From Butyricimonas sp. Marseille-P3923 (lineage in GTDB: Bacteria > Bacteroidota > Bacteroidia > Bacteroidales > Marinifilaceae), in NCBI RefSeq assembly GCF_900184685.1, contig NZ_FXXL01000007.1, positions 1,984,001-2,048,000 of the forward strand: 64,000 nucleotides of DNA, read 5' to 3'. The first letter of the stretch is position 1; every line of letters begins with the position of its first letter. The notes below the pieces were generated by a model. That model saw only the letters and a list, made by a program, of their open reading frames with translations, was not told the origin of the DNA and did not search any database. The translations under genes were made by a program, and so were the position numbers. Shown here in pieces: positions 26,835-34,074 of the stretch.

Positions 26835-27431
26835 TTATATCAACGGATGTTTCCGATTCACGGTATAGAATGTTTCCCGCGATACATTATACATCCGGCA
26901 GATAGCCGAAACCGAAACTCCACTCTTCAACAAGCGATGTATCTCTTCTCTGTTCTCCAATATAACCTGCTGCTTTATAGCCCCAAGGGGACGTCCCAAG
27001 CGAACACCTTCCGACTTCCGATGCGCCAGCGCTTCTTTCGTTCTCATAGAAATCAAATTATGCTCGATCTCTGCCACTAGCGCAAACGCAAATGCCAGCA
27101 CCTTGCTGTTTATACTATTATCAAAAGCGTAGCCATCTTTCGTACTATAAATGATAATCTCTTTTTCCAAACAACGGTGCAGGATAGACATGATATTCAA
27201 CAAAGTCCTACTTAGACGGGACAATTCCGTCACAATTAACACATCTCCCTTCCTTAAACTTTTCAATAGTTTTCCAAGCTTACGATCGTGTTCATTCTTT
27301 TTACCGCTAACAACTTCTGTTACCCATTTATCAATTTTCAAATTCCTTCGGGCCGCGAATTTCTGAATTTCTTCTTTTTGGTTTTCAATATGTTGCTTCC
27401 CCGTGCTGACCCGCAAATAACCTATTATCAT
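26835..27431 (-). CDS. Mpi-like serine recombinase (master DNA invertase family)
   Basis: A 198-residue serine recombinase. The catalytic Ser9 is in MIIGYLRVSTGKQ; the Arg-rich active-site parts are LIVTELSRLSRT and HNLISMRTKEALAHRK. The C-terminal helix-turn-helix (about 145-195) ends GVSVSAICRMYNVSRETFYT. It fits the resolvase/invertase size class and resembles Mpi of Bacteroides fragilis, which flips many capsule promoters at distant sites. No matching inverted repeats flank this gene, so its targets would be elsewhere. The start is the ATG beginning MIIGY; a TTG two codons upstream is less likely. Confidence 0.88.
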   Translation of the reverse strand: MIIGYLRVSTGKQHIENQKEEIQKFAARRNLKIDKWVTEVVSGKKNEHDRKLGKLLKSLRKGDVLIVTELSRLSRTLLNIMSILHRCLEKEIIIYSTKDGYAFDNSINSKVLAFAFALVAEIEHNLISMRTKEALAHRKSEGVRLGRPLGAIKQQVILENREEIHRLLKSGVSVSAICRMYNVSRETFYTVNRKHPLI

Positions 27432-27770
27432 AATCAAAACTTTAAAAAATAAAATATGAACCTTCAGACAAAGGGTCGCAATTTTATAACTACAAAGTCA
27501 TAATCATCAAATACACAGCAATACAGTTGTCAATAAAAACGTTCGTTTAATTGGACACCCATTTTAGCGTGGATAACAGGTATTTTAGCTATTTGAATTT
27601 ACAATCTAACGACTTATACGTAATATTTTTAGTAACGATTGACTCAGTTTTTTCAAAAATTGGTATATTTGTCTGTGCAAATGAACGAATATTTTGACAG
27701 ATTATTGCCAAAATAGCGTTAAATCATTCAAAATTAAAATATAAACTCAAATACCACGCAAGAATTAATT
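27432..27770. other. Intergenic region between divergent invertase and HU genes
   Basis: About 340 bp without a gene. It holds a TATATTTG element for the HU gene (27664-27671) and, at 27537-27551, AAAACGTTCGTTTAA, which resembles one half of an invertase recognition site as I recall it. No second copy in inverted orientation is visible nearby. Confidence 0.5.
27664..27671 (+). promoter_or_regulatory. -7 promoter element for the HU gene
   Basis: TATATTTG lies 99 bp before the start codon. A TTG at 27639-27641 is 22 bp upstream, slightly far for a -33 element. Confidence 0.5.
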
Positions 27771-28064
27771 ATGAACAAAAGAGAATTAGCCAAAAGAGTT
27801 GCCGAGAAATGCGGGCAAAGCCAAGTAGTTTCTACTCTTGTTATCAACACTTTCATCTCTTGCATTTTGGAATCTTTAGAAGCTGGAGAAAAGATAACTA
27901 TTCAAGATTTCGGAACCTTAAGCGTGAAGCAGCAAAAGAAAAGAGAACGTTTCAATCTGGCAACGAACAAAGTAGAAACCTATTTACCCTACGATTACAT
28001 CAAATTTACAGCCAGCAAGTCCGTGAAAATAAAACAAAAAGAAAAATCGGTCAAGAAGGAATAA
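27771..28064 (+). CDS. HU/IHF family DNA-binding protein
   Basis: A 97-residue nucleoid protein. It begins MNKRELAKRVAEKCGQSQVV and has the dimer helices, then the beta-arm region IQDFGTLSVKQQKKRERFNL, where HU usually has a GFGxF turn and RxGRNP arm; here the arm is RERFNLATNKVETY, without the usual Pro at the tip. A basic tail (KIKQKEKSVKKE) follows. HU bends DNA and aids serine invertases; the neighbour is such an enzyme, but the genes diverge and linkage is unproven. Confidence 0.88.
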   Translation: MNKRELAKRVAEKCGQSQVVSTLVINTFISCILESLEAGEKITIQDFGTLSVKQQKKRERFNLATNKVETYLPYDYIKFTASKSVKIKQKEKSVKKE

Positions 28065-28081
28065 TCCTGTCTGATAAAAAC

Positions 28082-28118
28082 AAAATGAGGCTTTCCGGCA
28101 AGCGGTCAGCCTCATTTT
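28082..28118. terminator. Bidirectional terminator between HU and pyrI
   Basis: An 11-bp perfect stem, AAAATGAGGCT (28082-28092) with AGCCTCATTTT (28108-28118). It lies between the convergent HU and pyrI genes. Confidence 0.85.
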
Positions 28119-28136
28119 CAATTTCGAGTGTCTATC

Positions 28137-28619
28137 TTAGATAATCACAATATGCTCTTGATCGGTCAATTTCTCGCAATAATGACATTTCAAAACGATC
28201 GGAGAACTACCTACCACATCAAATTTCGTGCGTACCTTTTGGTTGTTCGTGATACATTTCGGGTTCACGCATTTAGCAATACCTTCCACGTGCTCCGGTA
28301 CCATCACCGCTTTCTTTTCTGCTACTTCAAAATCCCGGATAATATTGATTTTGGCAGTAGGAGCAACCAAAGCCAATTTATTCACCTCATCATCCTTCAA
28401 GAATTTATCCCAGATTTTGATAATCGCTTTTTTCTCCAGCTTACTACTAACAAGGTTATACCCGAAAGTAACCGTGTTCTCCAGATCTTGGATCCCCAAC
28501 ACGTTGATCACGTCAAACAATTTACCAGCAGGAATGTGGTCTATTACCGTACCGTTTTCCACGGCGCTCACCTGTAATTCTTTTTTTGCTGCCATATCTT
28601 TTTCTTCTTTAATTACCAT
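28137..28619 (-). CDS. pyrI: Aspartate carbamoyltransferase regulatory subunit
   Basis: A 160-residue regulatory subunit. The N-terminal nucleotide-binding domain ([20 protein letters not shown]) senses CTP and ATP. The C-terminal zinc domain has four Cys (117, 122, 145, 148) in the canonical C-x4-C and C-x2-C arrangement and contacts PyrB. The start overlaps the end of pyrB by 7 bp, which indicates translational coupling. Confidence 0.96.
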   Translation of the reverse strand: MVIKEEKDMAAKKELQVSAVENGTVIDHIPAGKLFDVINVLGIQDLENTVTFGYNLVSSKLEKKAIIKIWDKFLKDDEVNKLALVAPTAKINIIRDFEVAEKKAVMVPEHVEGIAKCVNPKCITNNQKVRTKFDVVGSSPIVLKCHYCEKLTDQEHIVII

Positions 28620-29524
28620 TTTAAATCTAATGCCTTGAAAATAATTGCCTGACGGGTAAACACGCCGTTCAGAGCCTGTTGGAAATAGTATGCTTTCTTG
28701 TTGTCGTCCACATCCTCGTCAATCTCGTTCACACGGGGTAGCGGGTGGAGAATACGCATCGTGTCTTTCGTGCCTGCCAACATGGAATTCTTCAGTATAT
28801 ACACGTTTTTCACTTTCTCATATTCCAACGGGTCAGCGAAACGCTCGCGTTGCACCCGAGTCATGTAGAGAATATCCGCATCATTAATCACGTCATCCAA
28901 TTCCGAATGCTCGTAATAAGGAATGTGCAATTTGTCGAGGAACAACTTGTAAGCTTGAGGCATTTCCAACTCTTTCGGTGAAATAAAGTGGAAAGTGGGG
29001 TTAAAGTGACTCATGGCTTGTAGCAAAGAGTGAACCGTACGCCCGTACTTCAAGTCACCCACCATGAATATATTCAAGTTTTCAAGCGTACCTTGTGTCT
29101 TGTAGATCGAGTACAAGTCCAACATCGTCTGCGTTGGGTGTTGGTTGGCTCCGTCACCGGCATTAATCACCGGCACGTTGGCAACTTCACTTGCGAAACG
29201 GGCAGCTCCCTCCAACGGGTGGCGCATCACGATCAGATCGCAGTAGTTATCCACCATCTTGGTCGTATCTTTCAAAGATTCTCCTTTCGTTGTACTGGAA
29301 GACGATGCATCGGAAAATCCCACGATGCGGCCTCCCATTCTACTGATGGCCGTTTCAAAACTTAATCGCGTACGGGTAGACGGTTCAAAAAACAATGATG
29401 CTACTACCTTCCCTTCCAACAAATTGCGATTCGGGTTTTTCTCAAATTCAGAAGCGATTTTCAATACTTCCAGAATGTCCTCTTTCGAGTAGTCGGTAAT
29501 GGATACTAAGCTACGTTTATTCAT
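28613..29524 (-). CDS. pyrB: Aspartate carbamoyltransferase catalytic subunit
   Basis: A 303-residue enzyme that joins carbamoyl phosphate and aspartate in the first committed step of pyrimidine synthesis. The carbamoyl-phosphate site STRTR is at 49-53 ([16 protein letters not shown]); [10 protein letters not shown] and the aspartate-site RVQRERF are present. It heads the pyrBI operon behind a long leader with a terminator-like hairpin (see leader entries), suggesting control by attenuation. Confidence 0.97.
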   Translation of the reverse strand: MNKRSLVSITDYSKEDILEVLKIASEFEKNPNRNLLEGKVVASLFFEPSTRTRLSFETAISRMGGRIVGFSDASSSSTTKGESLKDTTKMVDNYCDLIVMRHPLEGAARFASEVANVPVINAGDGANQHPTQTMLDLYSIYKTQGTLENLNIFMVGDLKYGRTVHSLLQAMSHFNPTFHFISPKELEMPQAYKLFLDKLHIPYYEHSELDDVINDADILYMTRVQRERFADPLEYEKVKNVYILKNSMLAGTKDTMRILHPLPRVNEIDEDVDDNKKAYYFQQALNGVFTRQAIIFKALDLKW

Positions 29525-29569
29525 ATTGCTACATTTAAGTGTTTATGTTCTTTCTCATCCATATAAAAA

Positions 29570-29606
29570 AAAACCAACGTTGTCAACTAACGACAATGTT
29601 GGTTTT
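29570..29606 (-). terminator. Terminator/attenuator hairpin in the pyrBI leader
   Basis: The arms (29592-29606 and 29570-29584) form a 15-bp stem with one G-T pair and a 7-base loop. On the minus strand the stem is followed directly by a run of about nine T, a textbook intrinsic terminator. It lies 45 bp before the pyrB start, downstream of a good promoter, so it would abort pyrBI transcripts unless prevented. Confidence 0.75.
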
Positions 29607-29696
29607 CTGTATCTTAAAACAGCAATGATCATGTTTTTGCCTGAACTGTAGGCATAATAACAATCTTCGCCGAATATTTTGATGTTCTATCTTCAT
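29583..29696 (-). CDS. Candidate pyrBI leader peptide
   Basis: A 37-codon frame starts with ATG at 29696 and ends with TGA at 29583-29585, inside the loop of the leader terminator. The peptide is basic (MKIEHQNIRRRLLLCLQFRQ at its start). The Escherichia coli pyrBI operon uses a leader peptide whose ribosome prevents terminator folding when UTP is scarce; this layout would allow the same. The predicted transcript begins only a few bases before the ATG, so translation would be nearly leaderless. The peptide is hypothetical. Confidence 0.35.
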   Translation of the reverse strand: MKIEHQNIRRRLLLCLQFRQKHDHCCFKIQKTNIVVS

Positions 29697-29705
29697 ATCG
29701 GAATA

Positions 29706-29736
29706 CAAAATTAGATATAATTTCTATCCGAACAAA
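29706..29736 (-). promoter_or_regulatory. Promoter of pyrBI
   Basis: On the minus strand TTTG (29733-29736) is followed by exactly 19 bp and TAATTTTG (29706-29713). Transcription would start near 29699, giving a leader of about 175 bases. Confidence 0.78.
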
Positions 29737-29777
29737 GTGATTTTCATTTTTATTTTTCAAAATATTTCACCCATCGA

Positions 29778-29801
29778 AAAGGGCAAAAGTATTTGCCCTT
29801 T
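29778..29801. terminator. Hairpin between pyr promoter and coaBC
   Basis: AAAGGGCAAA and TTTGCCCTTT pair perfectly over a 4-base loop. The following bases are not strongly T-rich on either strand, so termination efficiency is uncertain. It may end the coaBC transcript. Confidence 0.45.
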
Positions 29802-29809
29802 CAGTCAAA

Positions 29810-29895
29810 GGTTTATAAAGTTTATAAGGTTCACAAAGTCTATGAACTCGTCCGAAGGACTCCCGTTACCTTATAAACCTTATAAACTTTAAGAG
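29810..29895. repeat. TTTATAAAGTTTATAAGGT inverted-repeat element, copy 1
   Basis: The left arm (29811-29831, TTTATAAAGTTTATAAGGT plus flanks) and the right arm (about 29867-29892, ACCTTATAAACCTTATAAAC plus flanks) are inverted copies, about 40 bp apart. The same words form a larger inverted repeat at 50053-50238. It lies just downstream of coaBC. Confidence 0.7.
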
Positions 29896-29909
29896 CTGAA
29901 AGCTCAACT

Positions 29910-31118
29910 TTATAAACCCATCAAATATCTTGCAGCTATTTGATCCGCAATATCCTTTGCCACTTCCACTTTCGTCTTCAACTCGTAGACGTTCTTTTCT
30001 CCCTCCCGGTGCATGATTGTAACCTTATTGGTATCACCACCGAAACCGGCCCCTTTATCATTCAAGCTATTCAGCACGATCATATCCAAATTCTTCCGCT
30101 GCATTTTAGAACGCGCGTTACTCTCTTCGTCATTCGTCTCCAACGCAAATCCCACCAGCAATTGCGAATCCTTTTTCATCTGTCCCAACTCTGCCGCTAT
30201 ATCTTGAGTCGGCATCAACTCCAGTAGCAAATCTTCCTTTTCCCGTTTTATCTTGCAATTTGCCTTCTCTTTCGGGGTAAAATCAGCTACTGCTGCGCTT
30301 AATATAGCCAAATCACAACCGGGAAATTCCTTCACGGCAACCTCACACATTTGTGAAGCGGACTCCACATCCACCCGACGGATAGCAGGGTGACTTGTCT
30401 TCTGATTCACGGGACCACAAACGAGCAATACCTCTGCCCCGCGTCCCGCTAACTCTTCCGCCAAAGCTATTCCCATCTTACCGGAAGAATAATTCCCGAT
30501 AAAACGACCCGGATCAATTTTTTCATAAGTAGGTCCCGCCGTGATCAACACTTTCTTTCCCTTGAAATCTTCCTGCCGTTCAAAATGCCTTTTCAAAAAT
30601 TCGACAATTTGTTCCGGCTCTTCCATTCTTCCCTTCCCGATCAGCCCACTGGCAAGTTCTCCGCTTTCCGGTTCAATAATAATATTCCCGAATGACCTTA
30701 ATATCTCCAGATTTCGTTGCGTCGCCGGATGACGATACATATCCAAATCCATTGCCGGGGCAACCATCACCGTACATTTGGCGGAAAGATAAGTCGTCAG
30801 CAGCAGATTGTCGGCTATCCCGTTCGCCATTTTCCCGATCGTGTTAGCCGAGGCGGGCGCCACCAAATAAAGATCCGCCCACAATCCCAAATCAACATGA
30901 GAGTTCCAATCCCCGTTTTCCGGATTATAAAAATCGACCATAATCGGACTTTTGGACAACGTGGCAATCGTCAACGGGGTGATGAACTCTTTCGCCAACG
31001 GTGTCATGACCACTTTCACGGTAGCCCCTTCTTTCACGAGCAAACGAGTCAGCGTTGCAGCCTTATAAGCCGCGATGCTACCCGTAATTCCCAGTATAAT
31101 ATGTTTCCCTTTTAGCAT
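29910..31118 (-). CDS. coaBC: Bifunctional phosphopantothenoylcysteine synthetase/decarboxylase
   Basis: A 402-residue coenzyme A enzyme. The N-terminal CoaC flavoprotein (about 1-185) shows ILGITGSIAAYKAATLTRLL, LVAPASANTIGKMANGIADN and the active-site loop APAMDLDMYRHPATQ. The C-terminal CoaB ligase (about 190-402) starts KVLITAGPTYEKIDPGRFIG. It condenses phosphopantothenate with cysteine and then decarboxylates the product. It follows rpoZ and bamD on the same strand but is separated from rpoZ by a terminator hairpin. Confidence 0.96.
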   Translation of the reverse strand: MLKGKHIILGITGSIAAYKAATLTRLLVKEGATVKVVMTPLAKEFITPLTIATLSKSPIMVDFYNPENGDWNSHVDLGLWADLYLVAPASANTIGKMANGIADNLLLTTYLSAKCTVMVAPAMDLDMYRHPATQRNLEILRSFGNIIIEPESGELASGLIGKGRMEEPEQIVEFLKRHFERQEDFKGKKVLITAGPTYEKIDPGRFIGNYSSGKMGIALAEELAGRGAEVLLVCGPVNQKTSHPAIRRVDVESASQMCEVAVKEFPGCDLAILSAAVADFTPKEKANCKIKREKEDLLLELMPTQDIAAELGQMKKDSQLLVGFALETNDEESNARSKMQRKNLDMIVLNSLNDKGAGFGGDTNKVTIMHREGEKNVYELKTKVEVAKDIADQIAARYLMGL

Positions 31119-31137
31119 AACGCGCTCAAAATTAAAA

Positions 31138-31166
31138 ATACCTGAAAGCGGATCACTTTCAGGTAT
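31138..31166 (-). terminator. Terminator between rpoZ and coaBC
   Basis: An 11-bp perfect stem, ATACCTGAAAG with CTTTCAGGTAT, followed on the minus strand by TTTTAATTTT. It could end the bamD-rpoZ transcript. The word TAATTTTG just after it (31127-31134) resembles a promoter element but lies only about 9 bp from the coaBC start. Confidence 0.7.
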
Positions 31167-31187
31167 ATTATTCTTTTAAAAATCGAA

Positions 31188-31541
31188 CTATTCCTCTCCC
31201 GCACTATTTGCCTCAACCTTGTCCTTGGATGATGCACGGAAATAGATATCCCCGTCCTCGAACTCTTGAGTAGCAATTAATACCGGTTTAGGTAAACGCT
31301 CGTAATATTTGGAAATCTCTATCTGCTCCCGATTTTCAAATATCTCCTCCAAATTATCCGCGTAAGAGGCAAACTCTTGAAGTTTCCTGCTTAACTCCTC
31401 TTTCATTTCAACCGAAATCTGATTAGCTCTCTTACCGATTACCGCAACAGCCTCATAAATATTATCAGCTTTACTAGCCAATACAGCCGGATTGCGAGTA
31501 ATAGTATTATTCGGCGCTTTAACTTTCTTAAAATCTACCAT
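31188..31541 (-). CDS. rpoZ: RNA polymerase omega subunit (Bacteroidota form)
   Basis: A 117-residue omega/RPB6-like protein. The conserved region is NPAVLASKADNIYEAVAVIG and KRANQISVEMKEEL, matching the K-x-N-x-Y and A-R-A motifs of omega in Bacteroidota. It helps assemble and stabilise the beta-prime subunit. It starts 30 bp after bamD, an arrangement common in this phylum. Confidence 0.88.
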   Translation of the reverse strand: MVDFKKVKAPNNTITRNPAVLASKADNIYEAVAVIGKRANQISVEMKEELSRKLQEFASYADNLEEIFENREQIEISKYYERLPKPVLIATQEFEDGDIYFRASSKDKVEANSAGEE

Positions 31542-31571
31542 GGTTAATTTGAATATTATTATTTTATCTGG

Positions 31572-32381
31572 TTAATCATCCTCTTCATTGATATCATACG
31601 TTTTCAAGAACTCGTTGATATCCTCGTACTTCTTAGCCATCTCTTTGGCATAGCGGCTTTCCGGGTATTCCTCTTCGAAATAATAGTACTCCTCTTTCGC
31701 CGCATTGTAACGCTCGTATTTCTTGTCTTCGACACTATTTACAGCCATCTCGTACTTGGAATTGAACAACATGTACATGATTTCCTCACGGTATTTGGAA
31801 CCGGGATAATCTCTCAAACAGTTTTCCAAGCTCACCACGGCAGCTTTATATCTTTCTCTCAAGTAATAATTCCGGGCACTTAGATAATCTTTATATGACA
31901 ATTTATCCCGCATTTCATCCATATACGCGTTAATCTGTTCCTTACGGGTACTGTTGGGGTAACGGCTTAAATACAAATTGAAACTCTCGATAGCACTTTG
32001 AGTCACCGTTTGATCCAGACGGGCTTTCGGGGATGCCTTGTAATTACAATACCCGATCATGTAAAGACATTCTTCAGCATAAGAACTTTCCGGGTATTGT
32101 GACACGAAATTTTTGAACAACTCGGCAGCAACTTCATAATCTTTCTGGTTGAAACTACAGAACGCCCGGTAATAGGCCACACTTTGCCCCCTCGTGTTTC
32201 CTCGGAAAGCCAAGCGAACAGCGTCAAACAAGTTGGACGCTTTCGTGTAATCCCCGTTGTTATAGTACTCCACAGCTTTTTTATAAATCTGTTGATTGTC
32301 ACCGCTCTTCAGAAGTTTCTGGTATTCACCACATGAACTCATCAAAAATATTACAAGCAGAAATCCTATAAAATTCTTCAT
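31572..32381 (-). CDS. bamD: Outer-membrane assembly lipoprotein BamD
   Basis: A lipoprotein of about 269 residues with five TPR-like helical pairs, part of the BAM complex that inserts outer-membrane proteins. The lipobox MSSC follows a hydrophobic stretch (IGFLLVIFL). TPR phrases include AVEYYNNGDYTKASNLFDAV and RAFCSFNQKDYEVAAELFKN. The frame is open far upstream, but the canonical promoter at 32407-32437 and the signal peptide place the start at one of two adjacent ATGs (32384 or 32381); I use the second. Confidence 0.92.
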   Translation of the reverse strand: MKNFIGFLLVIFLMSSCGEYQKLLKSGDNQQIYKKAVEYYNNGDYTKASNLFDAVRLAFRGNTRGQSVAYYRAFCSFNQKDYEVAAELFKNFVSQYPESSYAEECLYMIGYCNYKASPKARLDQTVTQSAIESFNLYLSRYPNSTRKEQINAYMDEMRDKLSYKDYLSARNYYLRERYKAAVVSLENCLRDYPGSKYREEIMYMLFNSKYEMAVNSVEDKKYERYNAAKEEYYYFEEEYPESRYAKEMAKKYEDINEFLKTYDINEEDD

Positions 32382-32406
32382 CATAAAGTGCCTTTTTTGC
32401 ATCAGG

Positions 32407-32437
32407 CAAAGATATATGAATAAAATCAAACTACAAA
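32407..32437 (-). promoter_or_regulatory. Promoter of bamD-rpoZ
   Basis: On the minus strand TTTG (32434-32437) is followed after 19 bp by TATCTTTG (32407-32414). Transcription starts near 32400, about 20 bases before the gene. Confidence 0.78.
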
Positions 32438-32439
32438 AT

Positions 32440-32610
32440 AATTTCAGATTTATGATTGACGATTTCAGATTGGATAAAACAAACGAGCGAGGAGTAAGTC
32501 GAAGAACCATAAATCGTAAATCTAAAATCAATAAATTTTCGACTAAAAAACTTGTAACCTGTAACCTGCAACTAGTAACTTTCGCCACCGGCGAAAAAAG
32601 ACTAAGTATT
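32440..32610. repeat. Degenerate AT-rich intergenic repeat
   Basis: GATTTCAGATT occurs twice (from about 32440 and 32460), and later words (AAATCGTAAATCTAAAATC) resemble those in the gaps at 52134-52222 and 54380-54420. GTAACCTGTAACCTGCAACT is also internally repetitive. No gene is evident. Confidence 0.5.
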
Positions 32611-32677
32611 TAAGCGTATTTCGTTTCCCTGCCCCACAACTTTTCGGCAGAACCTATTCGGAATACATTTTTTTAGT

Positions 32678-32685
32678 TACCTTTG
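32678..32685 (+). promoter_or_regulatory. -7 promoter element for the alpha-oxoamine synthase gene
   Basis: TACCTTTG, 48 bp before the GTG start. A TTCG word lies about 17 bp upstream at the -33 position. Confidence 0.5.
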
Positions 32686-32732
32686 TTTCCATATTAGAAA
32701 TACAAAATTAAGAATTTCAAAATATTATCAAA

Positions 32733-33983
32733 GTGGACATTTTTGAAAGAGTAAGAAAACAGAAGGGAAACATTGGTCAATATGCCAAACAAGCTCATGG
32801 CTATTTCTCTTTCCCGAAATTAGAGGGCGAAATAGGTCCTCGCATGAAATTCCGCGGTAAGGAAGTATTAAACTGGAGTTTGAACAATTATATCGGTCTT
32901 GCTAACGACCCGGAAGTTCGGAAAGCAGATGCTGAAGCCGCTGCTAAATACGGAATGGCATACCCGATGGGTGCCCGTATGATGAGCGGACAGACTTCTC
33001 GTCACGAGTATCTGGAATCACAGTTAGCCGAATTTGTCGGCAAACCGGATGCATTTTTGCTGAACTTCGGTTATCAAGGAATGGTGTCAATCATCGACGC
33101 CATGACCAGCCGTCACGATTGCATCGTGTATGACGCGGAAGACCACGCTTGTATCATGGACGGTCTTCGCTTATCTCCCGCGAAAAGATACGTGTACCAG
33201 CACAATGACATGGATAGCCTCCGCAAACAACTGGAAAGAGCAACCAAATGGGTTGAGAACACCGGTGGCGGTATCTTGGTTGTGACCGAAGGTCTATTCG
33301 GTATGGCCGGTGACCTCGGTAAATTGGACGAAATCGTCGCCATGAAGAAAGACTTTAACTTCCGTTTACTCGTGGATGATGCTCACGGTTTCGGAACCAT
33401 GGGGCCCAATGGAGCCGGAACGGGCGACCATTTCGGGGTAATGGACGGAATTGACCTTTATTTCGCCACCTTCGCCAAAGCGATGGCAGGTATCGGAGCA
33501 TTTATCGCTTGCGATGAAGACATCTGTATGTATTTAAGATACAATATGCGTTCTCAGACTTTCGCCAAATCACTCCCCATGCCGATGGTTGAAGGTGCGA
33601 TCAAGCGATTGGAATTATTGAGAACCCGTCCGGAATTACGCGAAAAATTATGGACTATCGTTCGTGCCTTGCAAGCCGGTTTGAAAGCAGACGGACTGAA
33701 CATCGGTGTTACCAATTCACCTGTAACCCCCGTTTACCTGTCCGGTAGCGTTGCCGAGGGTACCCAAGTGGCTATGGATTTACGTGAGAATTACAACTTA
33801 TTCTGCTCTATCGTGGTTTACCCCGTAATCCCGAAAGGACAATTGTTACTCCGCCTGATCCCGACCGCTATGCACACGCTGGAAGACGTAGATTACACGG
33901 TGAAAGCGTTCAAGAACGTGGCTCAAAAATTAGCTAACGGAGAATACAGCAAAGACGTGGTGGTTGATGCCAATGCGCTATAA
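32733..33983 (+). CDS. Alpha-oxoamine synthase (serine palmitoyltransferase-like)
   Basis: A 416-residue PLP enzyme that condenses an amino acid with an acyl thioester and releases CO2. The start is GTG (MDIFERVRKQKG). PLP-binding Lys249 is in TFAKAMAGIG; other motifs are LNWSLNNYIGLA, YPMGARMMSGQTSRHEYLE, VTEGLFGMAGDLG and LLVDDAHGFGTMGPNG. The family includes KBL, BioF, serine palmitoyltransferase and, in some Bacteroidota, cysteate acyltransferases for sulfonolipids. The N-terminus resembles a Bacteroidota lipid-type branch; the amino-acid substrate cannot be assigned here. It stands alone before a terminator. Confidence 0.85.
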   Translation: MDIFERVRKQKGNIGQYAKQAHGYFSFPKLEGEIGPRMKFRGKEVLNWSLNNYIGLANDPEVRKADAEAAAKYGMAYPMGARMMSGQTSRHEYLESQLAEFVGKPDAFLLNFGYQGMVSIIDAMTSRHDCIVYDAEDHACIMDGLRLSPAKRYVYQHNDMDSLRKQLERATKWVENTGGGILVVTEGLFGMAGDLGKLDEIVAMKKDFNFRLLVDDAHGFGTMGPNGAGTGDHFGVMDGIDLYFATFAKAMAGIGAFIACDEDICMYLRYNMRSQTFAKSLPMPMVEGAIKRLELLRTRPELREKLWTIVRALQAGLKADGLNIGVTNSPVTPVYLSGSVAEGTQVAMDLRENYNLFCSIVVYPVIPKGQLLLRLIPTAMHTLEDVDYTVKAFKNVAQKLANGEYSKDVVVDANAL

Positions 33984-34016
33984 TACTTACTGAAAGCCGT
34001 AAAAATAAAACAAATT

Positions 34017-34052
34017 AACCCCGGAAGTCGTTATCGAACTTCCGGGGTTAAT
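34017..34052. terminator. Strong terminator between convergent genes
   Basis: A 12-bp perfect stem, AACCCCGGAAGT (34017-34028) with ACTTCCGGGGTT (34038-34049), between the alpha-oxoamine synthase and the Cys-rich membrane protein gene. Confidence 0.85.
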
Positions 34053-34074
34053 TTATATCCACTCTCCTGCAAAA

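Noticed and set aside
29525-29705. Known riboswitch class in the pyrBI leader
   Set aside because: I cannot match it to a known aptamer; the hairpin and small ORF fit attenuation better.
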